Numbered from the stretch's first letter, positions 1-13,139 are shown. The stretch is DNA of 64,000 bases from Anaspis maculata (GCA_949128115.1 OX421964.1:53112601-53176600); one strand, 5' to 3'. The notes: generated from the sequence alone by a model not told the origin. A program made the numbers and translations.

Positions 1-1323
1 AATGTTATTGGCTGACGGGCAACAAATCGGATTCAAAATATAAACCGCCGTCTTTTGTGCATTGGTGTTTACATTTGTTTCAAATATTAATTGTGAAATA
101 ATAATTACCTGAAACTGGACGAGTCCTACAGGGAGAAAGCTAAGATGCTTGTACTTTTGTTTCGTAGAATGATTCTTGGTTCTTGAATCTTCCTATTATT
201 CATTTTTTAATTATTGGTTAGTGGTCATGATTTCATTAATGTTGTTCATTACAAATTGCAGCTCATTTTATTTCGGAATAGTTAACTACATACATGTTGG
301 AAACGTAAGGTATTTGATGAATTGTTTCGAAGACAAAACGTAGAAACTCAAGCAAAAAACTAATGGCGTCTTCGACTGGCCAGAACGGAGCCAGTTCAGC
401 TCGAAAATCGCTATCACTGATTGGGCAAGGATTTTCGAGAACCTTTCGGATCCCCTGATTTTAGAGCCGAACTGGATCGGTTCTAGTGATTTTAAAACGC
501 TACAAAACAACACAAACACGAACCTGATTTATATCACAAAAATAAAATGAAAACAATTATTGAAGTATAACATAATTGTTTATTTGTGCCTAATAATAAT
601 TCCGACATAGCTTGGCTTGTTGATGCTTTCGGCATAGCTTGATCTGGTCATGATTCCGGCATAACTTGGCTTGTGGTTGTTGGAGCTTCCTGGATAGCTT
701 GACTGCTTTCTGAAGCTACTGGAATGGGTCTCAGGTATACTGTGGTCTCAGGGTAGGCAAATCAAGTGAAGGAATTACATTGGGTTTCAGTTTCTTGAGC
801 AATCCAATTCGCTCGAAGGCTTCATCAAGAAATGATCTGAACAAACACGCTCTCATTGTTACGCTGCTGAATAAATGTTTGTTGATCCCTACTGATGGCC
901 TGGAGCCACTCCACTTTGATCGTTTCGGAAACCTGAAATAAATCTTTTGTAATAAATGAAAAATCGGATAAAAACATCGAACTTACACATGATAGGTTAT
1001 GCCGGTTTTGTTTTGTTTGTCGCTATTTTTGCAACTAGGCACAAAACAGGACGACATCAAGTCTTTTTCTTCAACAAATCACTGAGAAACGTCGAGAAAA
1101 CTTCGCGCAAAGAAACGGATAAACAAGAAAAACGTCAAAAAATGACAATAGATTGACATTTGGGTGACATTTGGCAATCAAAGTGACACTCAGGGATGAC
1201 AATTATTCGCAGCTTTGCCAACCCACAAGCATTAAAGTAACTAAAAATTAGCACAGTATGGCGGCCAACACGCGTTTGACAAAAATTGTGGTGGGGGTAT
1301 ATTGTGATTAGCTATCCAGCTCT
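1..1323. other. Non-coding stretch, probably importin-5 intron
   Basis: I see no supported gene here. The sequence is AT-rich, with short open frames that lack family similarity. Because the first recognisable importin-5 exon at 3738 begins in the middle of the protein, this stretch is inferred to be intron of that gene, unless the upstream exons are simply unrecognised. Confidence 0.4.
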
Positions 1324-1959
1324 ATGTTCAGACATCCGTGGCCTCAAGGCTCCATTTTTGGCCCTCTTCTTTATTTTATTTATACGAATGACCTTACCAC
1401 CGTAGTCAGGGAGGATGTTGTCCAGTACGCGGATGACACCTCTTTGATCTTCAGCCAGGAACATGAGGACATTCTCAGGGTGAACATGTCTGAGTCTCTT
1501 GTCAGTTTGGAAGAATGGTTTAAACTGTACTCACCGCTGATGAAGGTTGAAAAAACGTCTTTAATCCATTTCAATCACTCAAAACCTGAAAGTCCATTTT
1601 CCATCACTGCACATGAACAAACCCCTGAGGCACCACAGTGTAGCAAATTCTTGGGAATTGTCATCGACAGTCGGCTGGATTGGAGGGCGCATGTGGATGC
1701 CCTTGAGTATTGCTGCAGCCAGGACTGCCTACCACTCCTATGTTGCGTCGCGGTTCAGATACGGGATAATGTTCTGGGGAGGCTCGGCTGCGGTGTCCAG
1801 AGTTTTTCAGTTGCAGAAGAGGTGTTTGCGGTATATTCTCGGTCTGAGGGCCACGGACAGTTGCCAGGAGCACTTTGTTGACAGTGGAATTATCTAACTT
1901 TGACCTGTGTCTGTCTGTATGAGTCGATCATTTTTGTCAAAGCGAACGGGAACCTTTTG
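1324..1959 (+). pseudogene. Decayed non-LTR retrotransposon reverse transcriptase (jockey-like)
   Basis: This is the 3' part of a reverse transcriptase ORF from a non-LTR retrotransposon. The first frame reads PQGSIFGPLLYFIYTND, then the catalytic YADDTSLIF motif (1417-1443), then a palm/thumb stretch with LGIVIDSRLDW near 1651-1683. The reading frame then shifts to the +1 frame, giving YGIMFWGG followed by FQLQKRCLRYI (about 1757-1850), which is the conserved segment C-terminal to the RT domain in jockey-type elements. It shifts back at about 1894 to read LTLTCVCLYESIIFVK. Roughly 35 residues normally found between the two segments are missing, so there is a small deletion as well as two frameshifts. 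No 5' half, endonuclease or ORF1 is visible. It is a dead fragment, probably inside an importin-5 intron. Confidence 0.85.
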
Positions 1960-2748
1960 ACACGCGTTTTAGGGAAGACCTACTCACTCGCAAGATACAT
2001 TTCTCATTTCTTGAAAAAAAAAAAACATTACCTACACATGAAACACGGATAGATTATTCAACTAATTTGAAAGTTTGAAAGCCACGAGCAGAGCAAATGT
2101 TTGGATAGGACCTTTTCGATGTAGAAATTAGGAGTGAATAGTTTCATCTCCATCATACCTATTTTACTTTAACACCATTGTACCGTTGAGGGCGGTCTTA
2201 GCCCAATAACTCGGCTAGCCTAAACGGGTGCCTTATTATTTTTTTTTGTAAAGAGCAAATATCTGATTATTTCTGTAAAAGCTCAGATTTATACGAAAAA
2301 TGCCCACCTCAGTAGTAATATAGAGCATTTTGCATAGTATGTATGAGTGGCATGCGCGCACCACTTCTCTACAGTTGTTGGTTGCGTCAGAAAAAAATCA
2401 TATCTAAAAAACTATAAGTCCTAGATCAAAAATTTTTTGTTTCAAGAATTTCTGCAATACTTTGGCCCCAATCGCTTTGCTGGTTGTATATAGAAAACTG
2501 TGAAAACAAAAATTGCCCTCGCTGACTCAAAATCTGGATGTATTCTTAGCCGATGAAAAACTTGATAAATAAATAATTGACCATTTTTCCTCAATCGCTG
2601 TCACACTGTAAGAAAGGTCTGGGTATGTACTTCAGTTTAAAAAAAAATGAGCACATAGATTTATTAGATCAAAAGATATGATGATGTATACGATGGTATC
2701 TATGCGTTTCTTCTATTTTAGCTGAGTGCCGCTCTTTGTGCATTCTTT
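1960..2748. other. Non-coding stretch after the RT fragment
   Basis: No gene is visible. An A-run near 2014-2025 could belong to the tail of the retroelement, but the boundary is not clear. The rest is AT-rich sequence without recognisable features. Confidence 0.3.
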
Positions 2749-3304
2749 AATAGAGAGTTATTGCAGAATGCCATTTTACTGCACGGCACTATTAAAGGAG
2801 GCGTTATTGAAATACTGCTTACCTTATTTTTGGTTGTTGAATAAGAGTTATTGCAGATCGCAAATTCCCTTACTTGCCCCCTCATTCCCAATTCCTAACC
2901 TAAATTTTCAGTCTCAATTTAAAGTTAGAGTGCAAATTGCACTCCTGGTCTGATTGTGTGTGTGGTGAGTCTGGTCTCTTGGCCTGATTTATTGCACACG
3001 TGTACTGCAAGGCCTGCAGAGTCTATCTGCAAAAATTAGCCCCCTATTCAATAACGTAAGGGAAGTTTGCTCAAAATTGGACGAATATAGGCAACCAACA
3101 ATACACTAAGTACAGGGCCATTTTTGGGGCTTGTCAAAATGAAGTATAAATAAGGTCGACCTAAAGAGTGCACAAATAAAGGCAGGCACTATCCTTATTA
3201 AAGGAAATTCAACGTCGTCGCACTAATTTGCGCAAGCGTAGGTGTCAAAATAGTGCCGCTTTCAATACTGCTTGCCCTTATTTCATCTGCAATAACTCTC
3301 TATT
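2749..3304. mobile_element. Non-autonomous DNA transposon with terminal inverted repeats
   Basis: The ends are perfect inverted repeats of 19 bp, AATAGAGAGTTATTGCAGA at the left and its complement at 3286-3304. An extra subterminal copy (GAGTTATTGCAGA) lies near 2846. The 556 bp between the ends encode nothing recognisable. I could not assign a clean target-site duplication, so the superfamily is unresolved. Confidence 0.7.
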
Positions 3305-3737
3305 GTTGTTAAAGACTGTTTATATTTGGCCGATCATCTTTAAACGTCGTCGGTATCAACCCGCAATAGTTGAGATTCGATTAAAGAAAGAATGAACTGG
3401 ATTGTTCAACCGTTCGGAAGATACTGAATATTTAGGTGAATTTTGTCGAACGAGGGGTTAAAAAAAACGAGGAAGATAATCACGAAAAAAAAGCGGTCAC
3501 AAATAGCCTACGCCACTACGTTTGGCGGGGCTTAAAAATTAGAGATTATTAGCAATCACTTGGGTTAGGAGTTAGGGCTGTTGATAAATGGCTGTTTTTG
3601 CAGTTGTGCAGCCCTCTTTATGGGTAAAATGTTACATCAGAAACCATTACTGAGACTCAGGCGCGTGAGGGACTGAGGGCATATTCACTCATAATTCCGC
3701 GAGTTTAACACCTTTTTGACGTTCACGCATTCGACAG

Positions 3738-6700
3738 GTGGCAAGATTATTTTGCCATTGGTAACTCAAAGCGTCCCCGCCATGCTGTCGAGTCCCGATT
3801 GGAAGCAACGACACGCCGGTTTGATGGCTTTGAGCACCATCGGCGAAGGCTGCAGCAAGCAGATGGAAACGATGCTGAATCAAATCATGGAAGGAGTGCC
3901 CGGAGTCATGGAGGGTGTCCTAAGATACCTCCAGGATCCCCATCCGAGAGTACGGTATGCCGCTTGCAACACGATCGGACAGTTGTCCACCGATTTTGCG
4001 CCCGTTTTCGAAAAGAAATTCCACGAACGCGTCGTTCCGGGACTTCTGATGCTGTTGGACGACAACGCCAATCCCAGAGTCCAAGCACATGCCGGTAAGT
4101 GTCATAGTTGAGGAAAGTCTTCCACAGAAAAGCTTCATAACTTGAACTTGATGTGAACTTTGTTGCTGTGAACTTATTCGTAATTAGGTTCATAGTATTG
4201 AAATTATTTTTCTCTACAAGGTGCTGCTCTTGTAAATTTCGCCGAAGATTGTCCCAAGCACATCTTAACCACATACCTGGAGAGCATTATGGCCAAATTG
4301 GAGGCGATTCTCACCTCCAAATTCAAAGAATTGGTGGAGAAAGGCACCAAACTTGTCTTGGAGCAGATCGTCACAACCATAGCCAGCGTGGCTGATACTG
4401 CCGAAAACGAATTCATCGCGTACTACGACCGCTTGATGCCATGCTTGAAATACATCATCCAAAATGCCAATAAAGACGAATACAAACTACTCAGAGGTAA
4501 AACCATCGAATGCGTTACGCTCATCGGAATGGCCGTCGGCAACGAGAAGTTCAGCATTGACGCCACCGAAGTCATGGACATGCTTTTGAAAACGCACGGT
4601 GACGGACACGAATTGCCGGACGACGACCCGCAGACCAGCTATCTGATCTCAGCGTGGTCGCGCATCTGCAAAGTTCTGGGCAAGAATTTCGAACAGTACT
4701 TGCCGCTGGTCATGGGACCCGTCATGAAGACGGCCGCCATGAAACCGGACGTCGCCCTTCTCGACAACGAAGACATGCAGGGCGTCGAGGGCGACGACGA
4801 CTGGCAGTTCGTCTCGCTTGGCGAGCAGAAAAACTTCGGCATTCGCACGGCCGGGCTCGAAGACAAATCCGCCGCCTGCATGATGCTGGTGTGTTACGCG
4901 CGCGAACTCAAAGAGGGCTTCGCCAACTACGCCGAAGAGACCGTAAAACTGATGGTGCCAATGCTCAAATTCTACTTCCACGACGGCGTCCGGAACGCCG
5001 CCGCCGAGTCCCTGCCGTGGCTGTTGGAATGCTCCACCGTGAAGGGACCGGCCTTCGTTCAGGACATGTGGTCGTTCATCTGCCCCGAATTGCTCAAGGC
5101 CATCGACACTGAACCCGAAAACGAAGTCCTGATGGCTTTGTTGGACTCGCTGGCCAGGTGCATCGCCACGTTGGGCCACGGATGCCTGTATCAAGATGCC
5201 ATGACGGAACTGCTGCGGATCATGGACAAGTTGCTGAAGGAGCATTTTGAACGGGCCGACGATAGGATCAAGAAACATCTCGACGAGGACTATGACGAGG
5301 TGAGTCTTGTTTTTGTTACTTTTTCAAGGCCTATAGGTACTGTCACGGTACGAACCCCTCGCATCCCCTTGACCCTTCTATTGATACCCCAAGCGTGATC
5401 GTCTATTTTTTTTGTAACAAAAAAACGATTACATACTTGGCTGCTGTCTGGCCTCTTCCGGTAGATCAACGCAAGCACTTGGGTGAGCTCCGCTAATAGA
5501 GCACACCCCTTCTTCCCCTACTCAACCCTTTCACTTGCTCTGTCAAATATAGCGACAATTAGGGGAGATCCGCTAATAGAGCCCCATTCCCCTTTCACCT
5601 ACGTTGTGCCGAAATAATTCATAACCGCTTGTTCTTTTCATTGATAAGTGACACAAGAGAACATAAGATACTGTGTATGGCATTTTGACACAAGACGTTT
5701 CGAATTCACCTGAAACCTAGCTGTTGCTAAGAAAAACCACGGTCGACTTCTTTGAAATAATTCTATATCGGTGCTGCTGGTATTTGCCGTTGGCAGAAGA
5801 CAACTATCTTGGGACGGAATTTGCAAAGATATTTTGGAGGGAATGATTACGATGCTCTCGGAACAATTTTCTTTTGTCGTTGTATCTCGGCTCGGCTGTA
5901 AATGCTCTTCGGTTTCGCGACCGCGACCCCTTTCACGAGATTATGTTGAATTGTATCACAACTCTTCGGTTAATCGCCAAATCGCCTCATACGCGCGAAG
6001 CCGTCTGGCCTTAATAATAGGAGCTGTCATTAGTTGAGCGATGTACAGCCGCTAGTTTTATCGGCTAAGACTGACATCCTAACGCCTTTGCGGTCATCTT
6101 CTTGATCGAGAGAGAACAAAGGGTTTGACATTTGATTATCATGATTGACGGCGTTCGGCTTATTTCAGCCTGATCCAGAAGTACTTCGCTGGTGCGAAAT
6201 TGAGCAATGAATGCGCTAACCCAGCGGCCAATTGACGTGACTCTAATTATTCGATTGAGATATAGTTGCGCTGGCAATTCGCCGGCTAAACCATTACCAG
6301 GAAAGCAAGACCTAATTTCTTTGCTTGGACCTTCGCAGGAAAATCCAGCTACAAGTTTGGCAAGCACGTGGCTTGAATTTCATATCAACGGCATTGGCTT
6401 CCACGGTTGGCAAATAATGAACTTTAACCTCAACTAGTGCATGAAAAGAAACCATTCCTTTTTTGAAGAGCGGCGTTTAGAAGGCGATGTTTTCTTCACT
6501 ACTAAATTCCTGTATCCAACATCTCGACCTGGAATCTCTAACCTTCTGGGATACCTCCACAAGCATAACCACTGGCACCCAACCACTGATGGGTCAACAC
6601 ACCCAACAAACACGAGTTCGAAAAATTGAATCACTCCGAATTTGCACTTGAAACCTCTCTGATTCTGTTGAAAAAAATTTTTCAACAATTTTTGAATTAT

Positions 6701-9700
6701 ATAAAAAATAAATGAATATCTGAAATCAAGGATTCGACACATCGAGTAAGCTTGGATGGATTTGAGCCTCACGCTTGTACTTATCGAAAAGCAGCACGGA
6801 TTACAAAAACTTCCAAGTTTTAGAGAAACTGTATCAATGTTTATAACAACTGGTCTCTTTGAAAGTTTCAGCTTGAAGCCCCGAGTCCTTTCCAAAATCC
6901 TCCGACCTGGTCCTTCTCTCATCCCTCTCCCTTCCATTTCCGAAAATCTTTTCCACCCCCGCCAATAAAAATTATGCTGCCCTTAGTGCTTGCCCAATCC
7001 CGAGCGACTCTTTTCTGCAATTGATCGGGAATTCGATTTTTCCTTCCTCAGTCGATTACCAGCGTACATCCCTCGCTGGCGCAGGGCGCACGCTCGTCTG
7101 GCATTCACCGCTAGGTGTCTCCAGTTGTCTCATTTCTCCGCACTAATTGAGGCCATTACGTCATTATTTCTAATTTCTCACTCCCACCTGACTTCAGACA
7201 CACTAAACTATACTAGCTTACGTCTATAATTTCCAGACATCTCTCGAACATGAAACAATACCCTACTCGTGTGATTTGAATCGGACTAAACTGAAAGCCG
7301 TTGCATTAAAACCTGGCTTGTGTGATATCTATCTTGCCCTCATTAAATTTCCTATCTAGTGAACATGCAAATCTGATCATTTCTCATTCACCAGGGCTTC
7401 CGTATCAAAATTTAACAATTTGTTCCTTTCCCACGTCCGTTAGGAGCTTTCCAATATAACACGTGTTCCAAAGATTAGATGCCTGCCCCGAGCCGATGGT
7501 CGCAGCTCCATTCAAACCTTCTCGATTTTTCTTCCGCTGGCCATCTCGAAACAACTTGCATAGAAATCCCCTTGAACTTTTACAGCCCCGACATCTGGGT
7601 TTTTTCTTTCAGTGAAATTATCAGACGTTACATTTTGTTGTTGTTGCTGTTTTAGTTTATTGCTCTTACGGCCCTAAACTCTACAAACTATCGACCACCT
7701 ATGGATTTTGTCGTTTTTAGCGCACTTCTCCAAACGGGAAGGCGCTTTTGTCCTCGCTTTGTCCGTCCGTCCGTCCGTCACAGCATCTAGTCCTAGACGA
7801 AAAGGTTTTTGCGAAAAAATTTTACTCCATTGGGTAGCTCATGGCCTTGTATCCCGAACCAAGAAAAATCTTGACGAAATAATAATAAACAATGACAATA
7901 ATAACAATTTAGTGTGAGGCGGCATCGCCGTTGAATGCTGCATTTCAGAACCCGGCCTGATCTCGAAAGTTATCACATGCGAGGAAGTACCCGATCTTAT
8001 CATTTTACCATAATACATATGCGGAGTTATATTTAGAGGATGATTTGAACTTTATTTTAATGAAAATTTCACATCGGTGCGAGGTGCCGATTAGTAGTTA
8101 TTAATTTTTGAAAATGACTCCGAAACTACGGCTCGGCCGCAAATGATTTATTCGTCGCTTGCTGGTGCTTGATATCCTTTCCTCCGAACAAAACTAAATT
8201 CAATACAGAAAATATTTCAACTCGAATGGGTAGCTCATGACCTTGGTACGCGATTCAAGAAAAATTTTGCCGAAATAATCATGAACAATTACAAAAATAA
8301 GATTTTGGTGTAGGGCGGCTTCGCCGATCAAGTGCTGGCATTCGCGGTAAGATGTAGAAAGTTGCGATATGCAGGCAACTACAATTTCTTAATGAAATAC
8401 ATCACTGCATGTACGGCATTATATTTAGAGAACAATTTGAACTTTCTTTTGACAAAAACCCCACTTCGATCCGACCGTTAGGTCAATTGTTATCGATTTT
8501 TGAAAACGGCCGCAAAGCCACGGCTCGGCGCATATTACACGACCCTACAAATTTAAAATCAGACGTGCCGAAATAGTAATTGAACATTTTGAAATAGCCA
8601 ATACTAGGTACCTGAAGGATAATGGCACTCAAATTACGAAACATGTTCGCTCAATAACAAAAAAAAAGTAGGTAGGTATCACTAAAAATCATGTGACAAG
8701 GCTACCATTTTTTCGGTTTTTCGATAAAAAAGAAATGTTCCAATTCAAAAGTGAGCCCGATATTCGTGTTCAGGAGGTCGAAATCAGTTGGAGAACATTT
8801 TTTTATATAAGTAACAGAATGACGCTTATGTGGCCGGTTTGTCTGTCTGTCTGTCTGTCTGTCCGAGTCCGTGCAGAAATTAAGACGCTGTACTCCTTCT
8901 CGAGAATTGAAACAAGAGTCTTGGAACTTTTTTCCGATTAATAGCTGATGTCCCCAAGGGTGGCCAATGGGCACTATTTTTGTTATCCATACATCGTTAT
9001 CATTATTCTCAAAAAACAGAGATCTCCTGTGCACTTCGATGAAGTTGAACTTCTCCTCGGGAAATAAAGCTACAGCCCTTGAAGATTGAACTTTATCCGG
9101 TGGATAGCTTAGGTCCTCAAGGACCAAATAGACAGGTTGGCTTTCATAATTCGGCCGCCATCTTGGCTGCCATATTGAAATTTCTTATTAGTGGAACGAT
9201 TGTCATGAAACTTGAAACTTACCCTTGTCTAGTACGATCATTCTTATTTTCAAGCCAAATTTCATGATTGCCCCACCATCTTGGCCGCCATATTGAAATC
9301 TCTTATAAGTGGAAGGATTTTCATGAAACTTGAGAGTTACGCTTGTCTCGTACGATCATTCCTATTTTCAAGCTGAGTTTCATAATTCTGCCGCCATCTT
9401 GGCCGCCATATTGAAATCTCTTGTTAGTGGAACGATTTTCATGAAACTTGAAACTTACCCTTGTCTAGTACGATCATTCTTATTTTCAAGCCAAATTTCA
9501 TGATTGCCCCACCATCTTGGCCGCCATATTGAAATCTCTTATAAGTGGAAGGATTTTCATGAAACTTGAGAGTTACGCTTGTCTCGTACGATCATTCCTA
9601 TTTTCAAGCTGAGTCTCATAATTTTGCCGCCATCTTGGCCGCCATATTAAAATTTCTTGTTAGTGGAACGATTTTCATGAAACTTGGAACTTACCCTTGT

Positions 9701-11684
9701 CTAGTACGATCATTTTGATTTTCAAGCCGAATTTCATGATTCTGTCGATATTTCGGCCGCCATATTGCAATTTTTTGCCCAAGACGGTAGAACCCTAATC
9801 ACTTAACATCTTGCGTTCACTAATCCTCCAAAAAGGAAGTGCGCTACTGAGCCTCATGCCCATGAGGCATATTCGCTTGTTTTTGTTTCGCGACACGTTC
9901 AACCACCCACCCCATGTACACATTTGGTTTTCCCTGAAACGCGCTATTCCGTCGACATCCAGTCAATTCAAATCACATTCGCCTGAAAATTATAACGTAA
10001 ACAATAATTATGCTAGGAATACTACACAACAAAGAGTTGGCTGTTGAATTTCTCCTTGTAATACTCGTACGTTGTGATAACTAAGCGTCTCGCGGTGCGT
10101 TAAGCAGACTTACTTGTATTACAAAATATATGTGTAACACTAGTTTTACAAAATACTATTTGAACTTTTGTTTTTACTATTGCCTTGTTTGAATTCCAGG
10201 TTGTACAAGAGCAGCTCCTGGATGAAGAGACGGACGATATTTGCGTGCTCAGCAAGGTGGCCGACGTCATCCATTCCCTTTTTCAAACATCTCGCGAGAA
10301 TTTCCTGCCCTACTTCGACCAGATCTGCAGCCACTTTGTCAACTTGCTGTCGCCGCAGAGGCCGTGGGCCGACCGTCAGTGGGGCATTTGCGTGTTCGAT
10401 GACGTCATCGAGTTTTGCGGCGTGGCCAGCGTCAACTACAGGAATTTCTTCATGGAACCGCTGGCGCTCTACGTGAAAGACAAAAGCCAAGAGGTGAGGC
10501 AGGCCGCCGCGTATGGCTGGGGAGTTTTGGCACAATTCGGCGGCGCGCAGTACGGCGAAGACCTGGCCAAAATCGTGCCGATTTTGGTGGAGGTCATCAG
10601 CAGTCCGGAAGCCCGGGAGGCGAGGAGCATCAATGCCACAGAAAACGCCATTTCAGCCGTCACCAAAATCATGAAATACAATGGGGCATGCATAAACCTG
10701 GACGAAATTCTGCCGTTATGGTTCAACTGGTTGCCGGTGGTCGAGGATGCGGACGAAGCTCCGCACGTTTACGGATTCCTCTGTGATTTGATAGAACAGA
10801 ATAATCCTTACATCTTAGGTATGTAGTCATCATCATAGTCCATATTTCAGAGAATTTATATGCTTGTAAATAGAGAATGTATGCAATGCAAACAGTTTTG
10901 GGAGTCTCTTGATCTTATAGCTGTATTACACTACACAATTTCTTGTACAATCTGTAAGTTAAACAATCAAATTCATTGTTTTTTGACACAATTTTGGCAG
11001 ATTTTTCAAGAAATTGTACAAGAAATTGGTTAGTGTAATACAGCTTCAACATAGGTGTCCCAGAAATAAGAGAAAGAGGAAAACTGTGTGTCCTTGGTTG
11101 ATTTGTGAATCCTTTGCCTCGAACTTTCGCCTGCAGCTGACAGTAGGGCAATGTATAGAGGATAACCGCCAGGGTGAGCGGGGGACAGACAAGTCAACAG
11201 ACCAGCACAGGCACCGGGTGAATATACCAGTCTTGCTGGCTTGGGAAGGTGAATAAATCCGAATCCTTCCAACTTTGTAACTACTGGTTGAACTGTAGTG
11301 AAATTGACTATATTGGACACATTTATATCTAGTATTAATACTTTTCACACTAAAGCTCTCTGTTGATGCCATTTCGTTTGTGTTCTATAAACTGTTAGTA
11401 GTTCTATAGAAAAAGAACAAAATTCTAAGATTTTAGATTTCTCGAGATGCTTTCCTGAAATAATTGTATAATCGGTTTCAGGTGCTGGAAACTCAAATAT
11501 TCCCAGAATAATCAACATCCTGATGGAAGCCTTTGTCAGGGAGGCCATTGAACCGACTTCCGCCGAGGGCGTACGAATGGTGAACATCATCAAGCAGGTG
11601 CAGACCAACGAGACCTTGTTCAGAGGGGTAGTAGAATCCTTACCACCACAGCTGCAGCACGCTCTGCATCACATCATAAATTAA
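3738..11684 (+). CDS. Ipo5: Importin-5 (karyopherin beta-3 / RanBP5), 3' part, four exons
   Basis: Nuclear import receptor of the importin-beta family. It binds cargo such as ribosomal proteins and histones and is released by RanGTP in the nucleus. Coding exons are 3738-4094, 4221-5299, 10200-10818 and 11482-11684 (TAA at 11682-11684). All junctions are GT-AG and the phases agree (a split Gly codon at the first, second and fourth acceptors, phase 0 at the third). They encode about 751 residues of a family that is usually ~1,095. Landmarks are [86 protein letters not shown], the acidic DEDYDE linker and [18 protein letters not shown], all HEAT-repeat helices typical of importin-5. The first exon in view starts inside a codon, so roughly 345 N-terminal residues must lie upstream of the window. 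The third intron is 4.9 kb and repeat-filled. An AATAAA lies at 11754. Confidence 0.95.
7740..8540. repeat. Tandem duplication, unit about 390 bp
   Basis: Two diverged direct copies lie head to tail. Shared landmarks are GGGTAGCTCAT (about 7830 and 8228) and ACGGCTCGGC (about 8131 and 8519), giving spacings of roughly 390-397 bp. Both copies also share a GGCGGCNTCGCCG stretch after an AT-rich run. The first copy carries the GTCCGTCCGTCCGTCC simple repeat. No coding potential is evident. Confidence 0.65.
9150..9780. repeat. 118-bp tandem array, six copies, 236-bp higher-order period
   Basis: The landmark CATATT after GCCGCC/GCTGC recurs at 9171, 9289, 9407, 9525, 9643 and 9761, exactly 118 bp apart each time. 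Alternate units resemble each other more than their neighbours: the intervals starting at 9289 and 9525 share ATAAGTGGAAGGATTTT and GAGAGTTACGCTTGTCTCG, while those starting at 9171, 9407 and 9643 carry TTAGTGGAACGATT. This shows a 236-bp higher-order repeat. It lies inside an importin-5 intron. Confidence 0.9.
9836..9970. repeat. Dispersed repeat, hairpin-headed
   Basis: This stretch begins with GCGCTACTGAGCCTCATGCC and a small palindrome (GCCTCATGCCCATGAGGC). It continues through CACCCACCCCATGTAC and GCGCTATTCCGTCGACATC. The second half recurs at 12144-12240, and the head motif recurs near 3650, 43380, 46000 and 53180. It is a fragment of an unclassified mobile element. Confidence 0.65.
10919..11045. 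mobile_element. MITE-like element, family A copy 1
   Basis: This is a 127-bp element with inverted ends AGCTGTATTACACTA / TAGTGTAATACAGCT that extend imperfectly to about 36 bp. The core contains CATTGTTTTTTGACA. It lies in the last importin-5 intron (10819-11481). Related copies are at 17551-17659 and 62710-62831. It encodes no protein and must have moved in trans if it is mobile. Confidence 0.8.
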
Positions 11685-11753
11685 AAACCTCGTAAATAAT
11701 AATGATTCTTTTTAAACGACAGTAAATTAACGATGAAAATTTTAAGTTGAACC

Positions 11754-11759
11754 AATAAA
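11754..11759 (+). promoter_or_regulatory. Poly(A) signal of importin-5
   Basis: An AATAAA hexamer lies 70 nt past the importin-5 stop codon and is followed by a T-rich stretch. Confidence 0.7.
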
Positions 11760-11779
11760 TATTTTTTTACAATAACCAT

Positions 11780-12960
11780 TATTGTGAAATTCTCGAGATT
11801 TTTTTTGTTTGGTTTTTTTTTATTTGTAACAGTATCTTTTTACCTGATTTATAATAATATTATGGTAGATAATTCGCATATTTATATTATTATATTTTTA
11901 TTTTCATCTATAACTGAGCTGTAAATAGGATTTTTGCAAATCTGGACTTATGTGATACTCTGTAACCTATATTCATTTGAACGGCATGGAGGATGAACAT
12001 ATTTTTGATTGTTAGTGTTTTTAAATTTGTCAGATATGGACATGATGTTATGCCACTTCAGTAAAACTAATTTTCTCTAATTGCGTTGTTTATTGACTCT
12101 TCCTAGCTAGCTTTTCCAAACTATGGACTGGATTTTGTCGTTTTTTTTGTCTCGCGACTCGTTCAATCACCCACCCCATGTACTCACATTTGGTTTTCCC
12201 TGAAACGCGCTATTCCGTCGACATCAAGTCAATTGCGTTGTTTATTGACTCTTCCTAGCTAATGAATTTTACAGATCACTATTGTCATTGCACACAAGGG
12301 GGTGCATTACCCCCACCATTGATCATTAAAAATAAAAAATAGCAATTTTTCTAACAAGTGCAGGAAGTGTGTCTTTCACACGCAACTGCTGACTGAACGG
12401 CGTGAAGCTATGAAAAAAAGCAACCATTTATTTTGTCGTGGCGCTGGCTTTGCTCGCTCCATATCATCCGGGATAAAATCTTCAATTTTGGATGACGAAA
12501 TTTTCCATGGAATACAGTTTCCTAAATTGAGCGTCTCTTTCTGGCCCGTGACGTCACGTTCGATTGCACAGTAAATCGTCGCAGTACTAGTGTGCCAACA
12601 TTGCCCTGATTCCATAAGCCGAACGTGTGTTTTGATGGTGTTATTAGTAGTATTTATACAGTTTTCACAAGTAGTTATGGAAAATAAATGTTGTGGGCCA
12701 CTATGCAAGTCCACAAGTTATACAGCGAATGTGTCCCTAAGCATGGATTCATAAAATACGACGTGACACTCGAAGAAGCAAAAAGAACCACAAGCCCTTC
12801 AGCGTACTAATAGTAGGGAGCTTCCTGCTTAGTTCATCAAGTATCATTAATTCAAGGGTACACTTGGCCACATTTTTGCATCAAACACTTCAAATTTATA
12901 GTGATGGGCATAATACACCATAAAAAATATTAGAAGTGGGACATGGGACACGCATTTACC
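11780..12960. other. Intergenic stretch between importin-5 and RpS8
   Basis: No gene is recognised. At 12144-12240 there is a second copy of the dispersed repeat seen at 9880-9970 (TTCAATCACCCACCCCATG, then TGGTTTTCCCTGAAACGCG). A TTATTGACTCTTCCTAGCTA phrase occurs twice (about 12089 and 12240). Confidence 0.5.
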
Positions 12961-12961
12961 T

Positions 12962-13139
12962 GGGCCGCTATTCAGAATCATGTGAGAAAAGTCACTGGGA
13001 GTAAAGTACATTCCGCAGTACCTGATGTAGCGAATGTTGCCCAAAGTCGTAGTTTTTAGGCAACTTTCGCTACAGAAGTGTAGTACGGATAATATAAAAC
13101 TCCAGGGACTTTTCTCACACGATTCAAGAATAGCGGCTC
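12962..13139. mobile_element. MITE-like element with ~38-bp inverted ends
   Basis: The left end GGGCCGCTATTC with ATGTGAGAAAAGTCACTGG is mirrored at the right by CCAGGGACTTTTCTCACA and GAATAGCGGCTC. The total length is about 178 bp and there is no coding capacity. It is unrelated in sequence to family A. Confidence 0.7.

Larger units (their letters stand above)
5300..10199 (+). other. Importin-5 long intron (4.9 kb), repeat-rich
   Basis: This intron runs from the GTGAGT donor at 5300 to the AG acceptor at 10198-10199. I see no coding exon in it. It holds a duplicated phrase built around CCGCTAATAGAGC (about 5489 and 5569), a ~390-bp direct duplication (7740-8540), a region with CTGT/CCGT simple repeats (7764-7780, 8838-8864), the 118-bp tandem array and a dispersed repeat near 9838. 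These account for most of its length. Confidence 0.7.

Noticed and set aside
4649..5278. 209-codon minus-strand open frame
   Set aside because: It is the antisense shadow of the importin-5 exon at 4221-5299.
6434..6937. 167-codon minus-strand open frame inside the importin-5 intron
   Set aside because: No recognisable domain, and its internal sequence looks like AT-rich intron.
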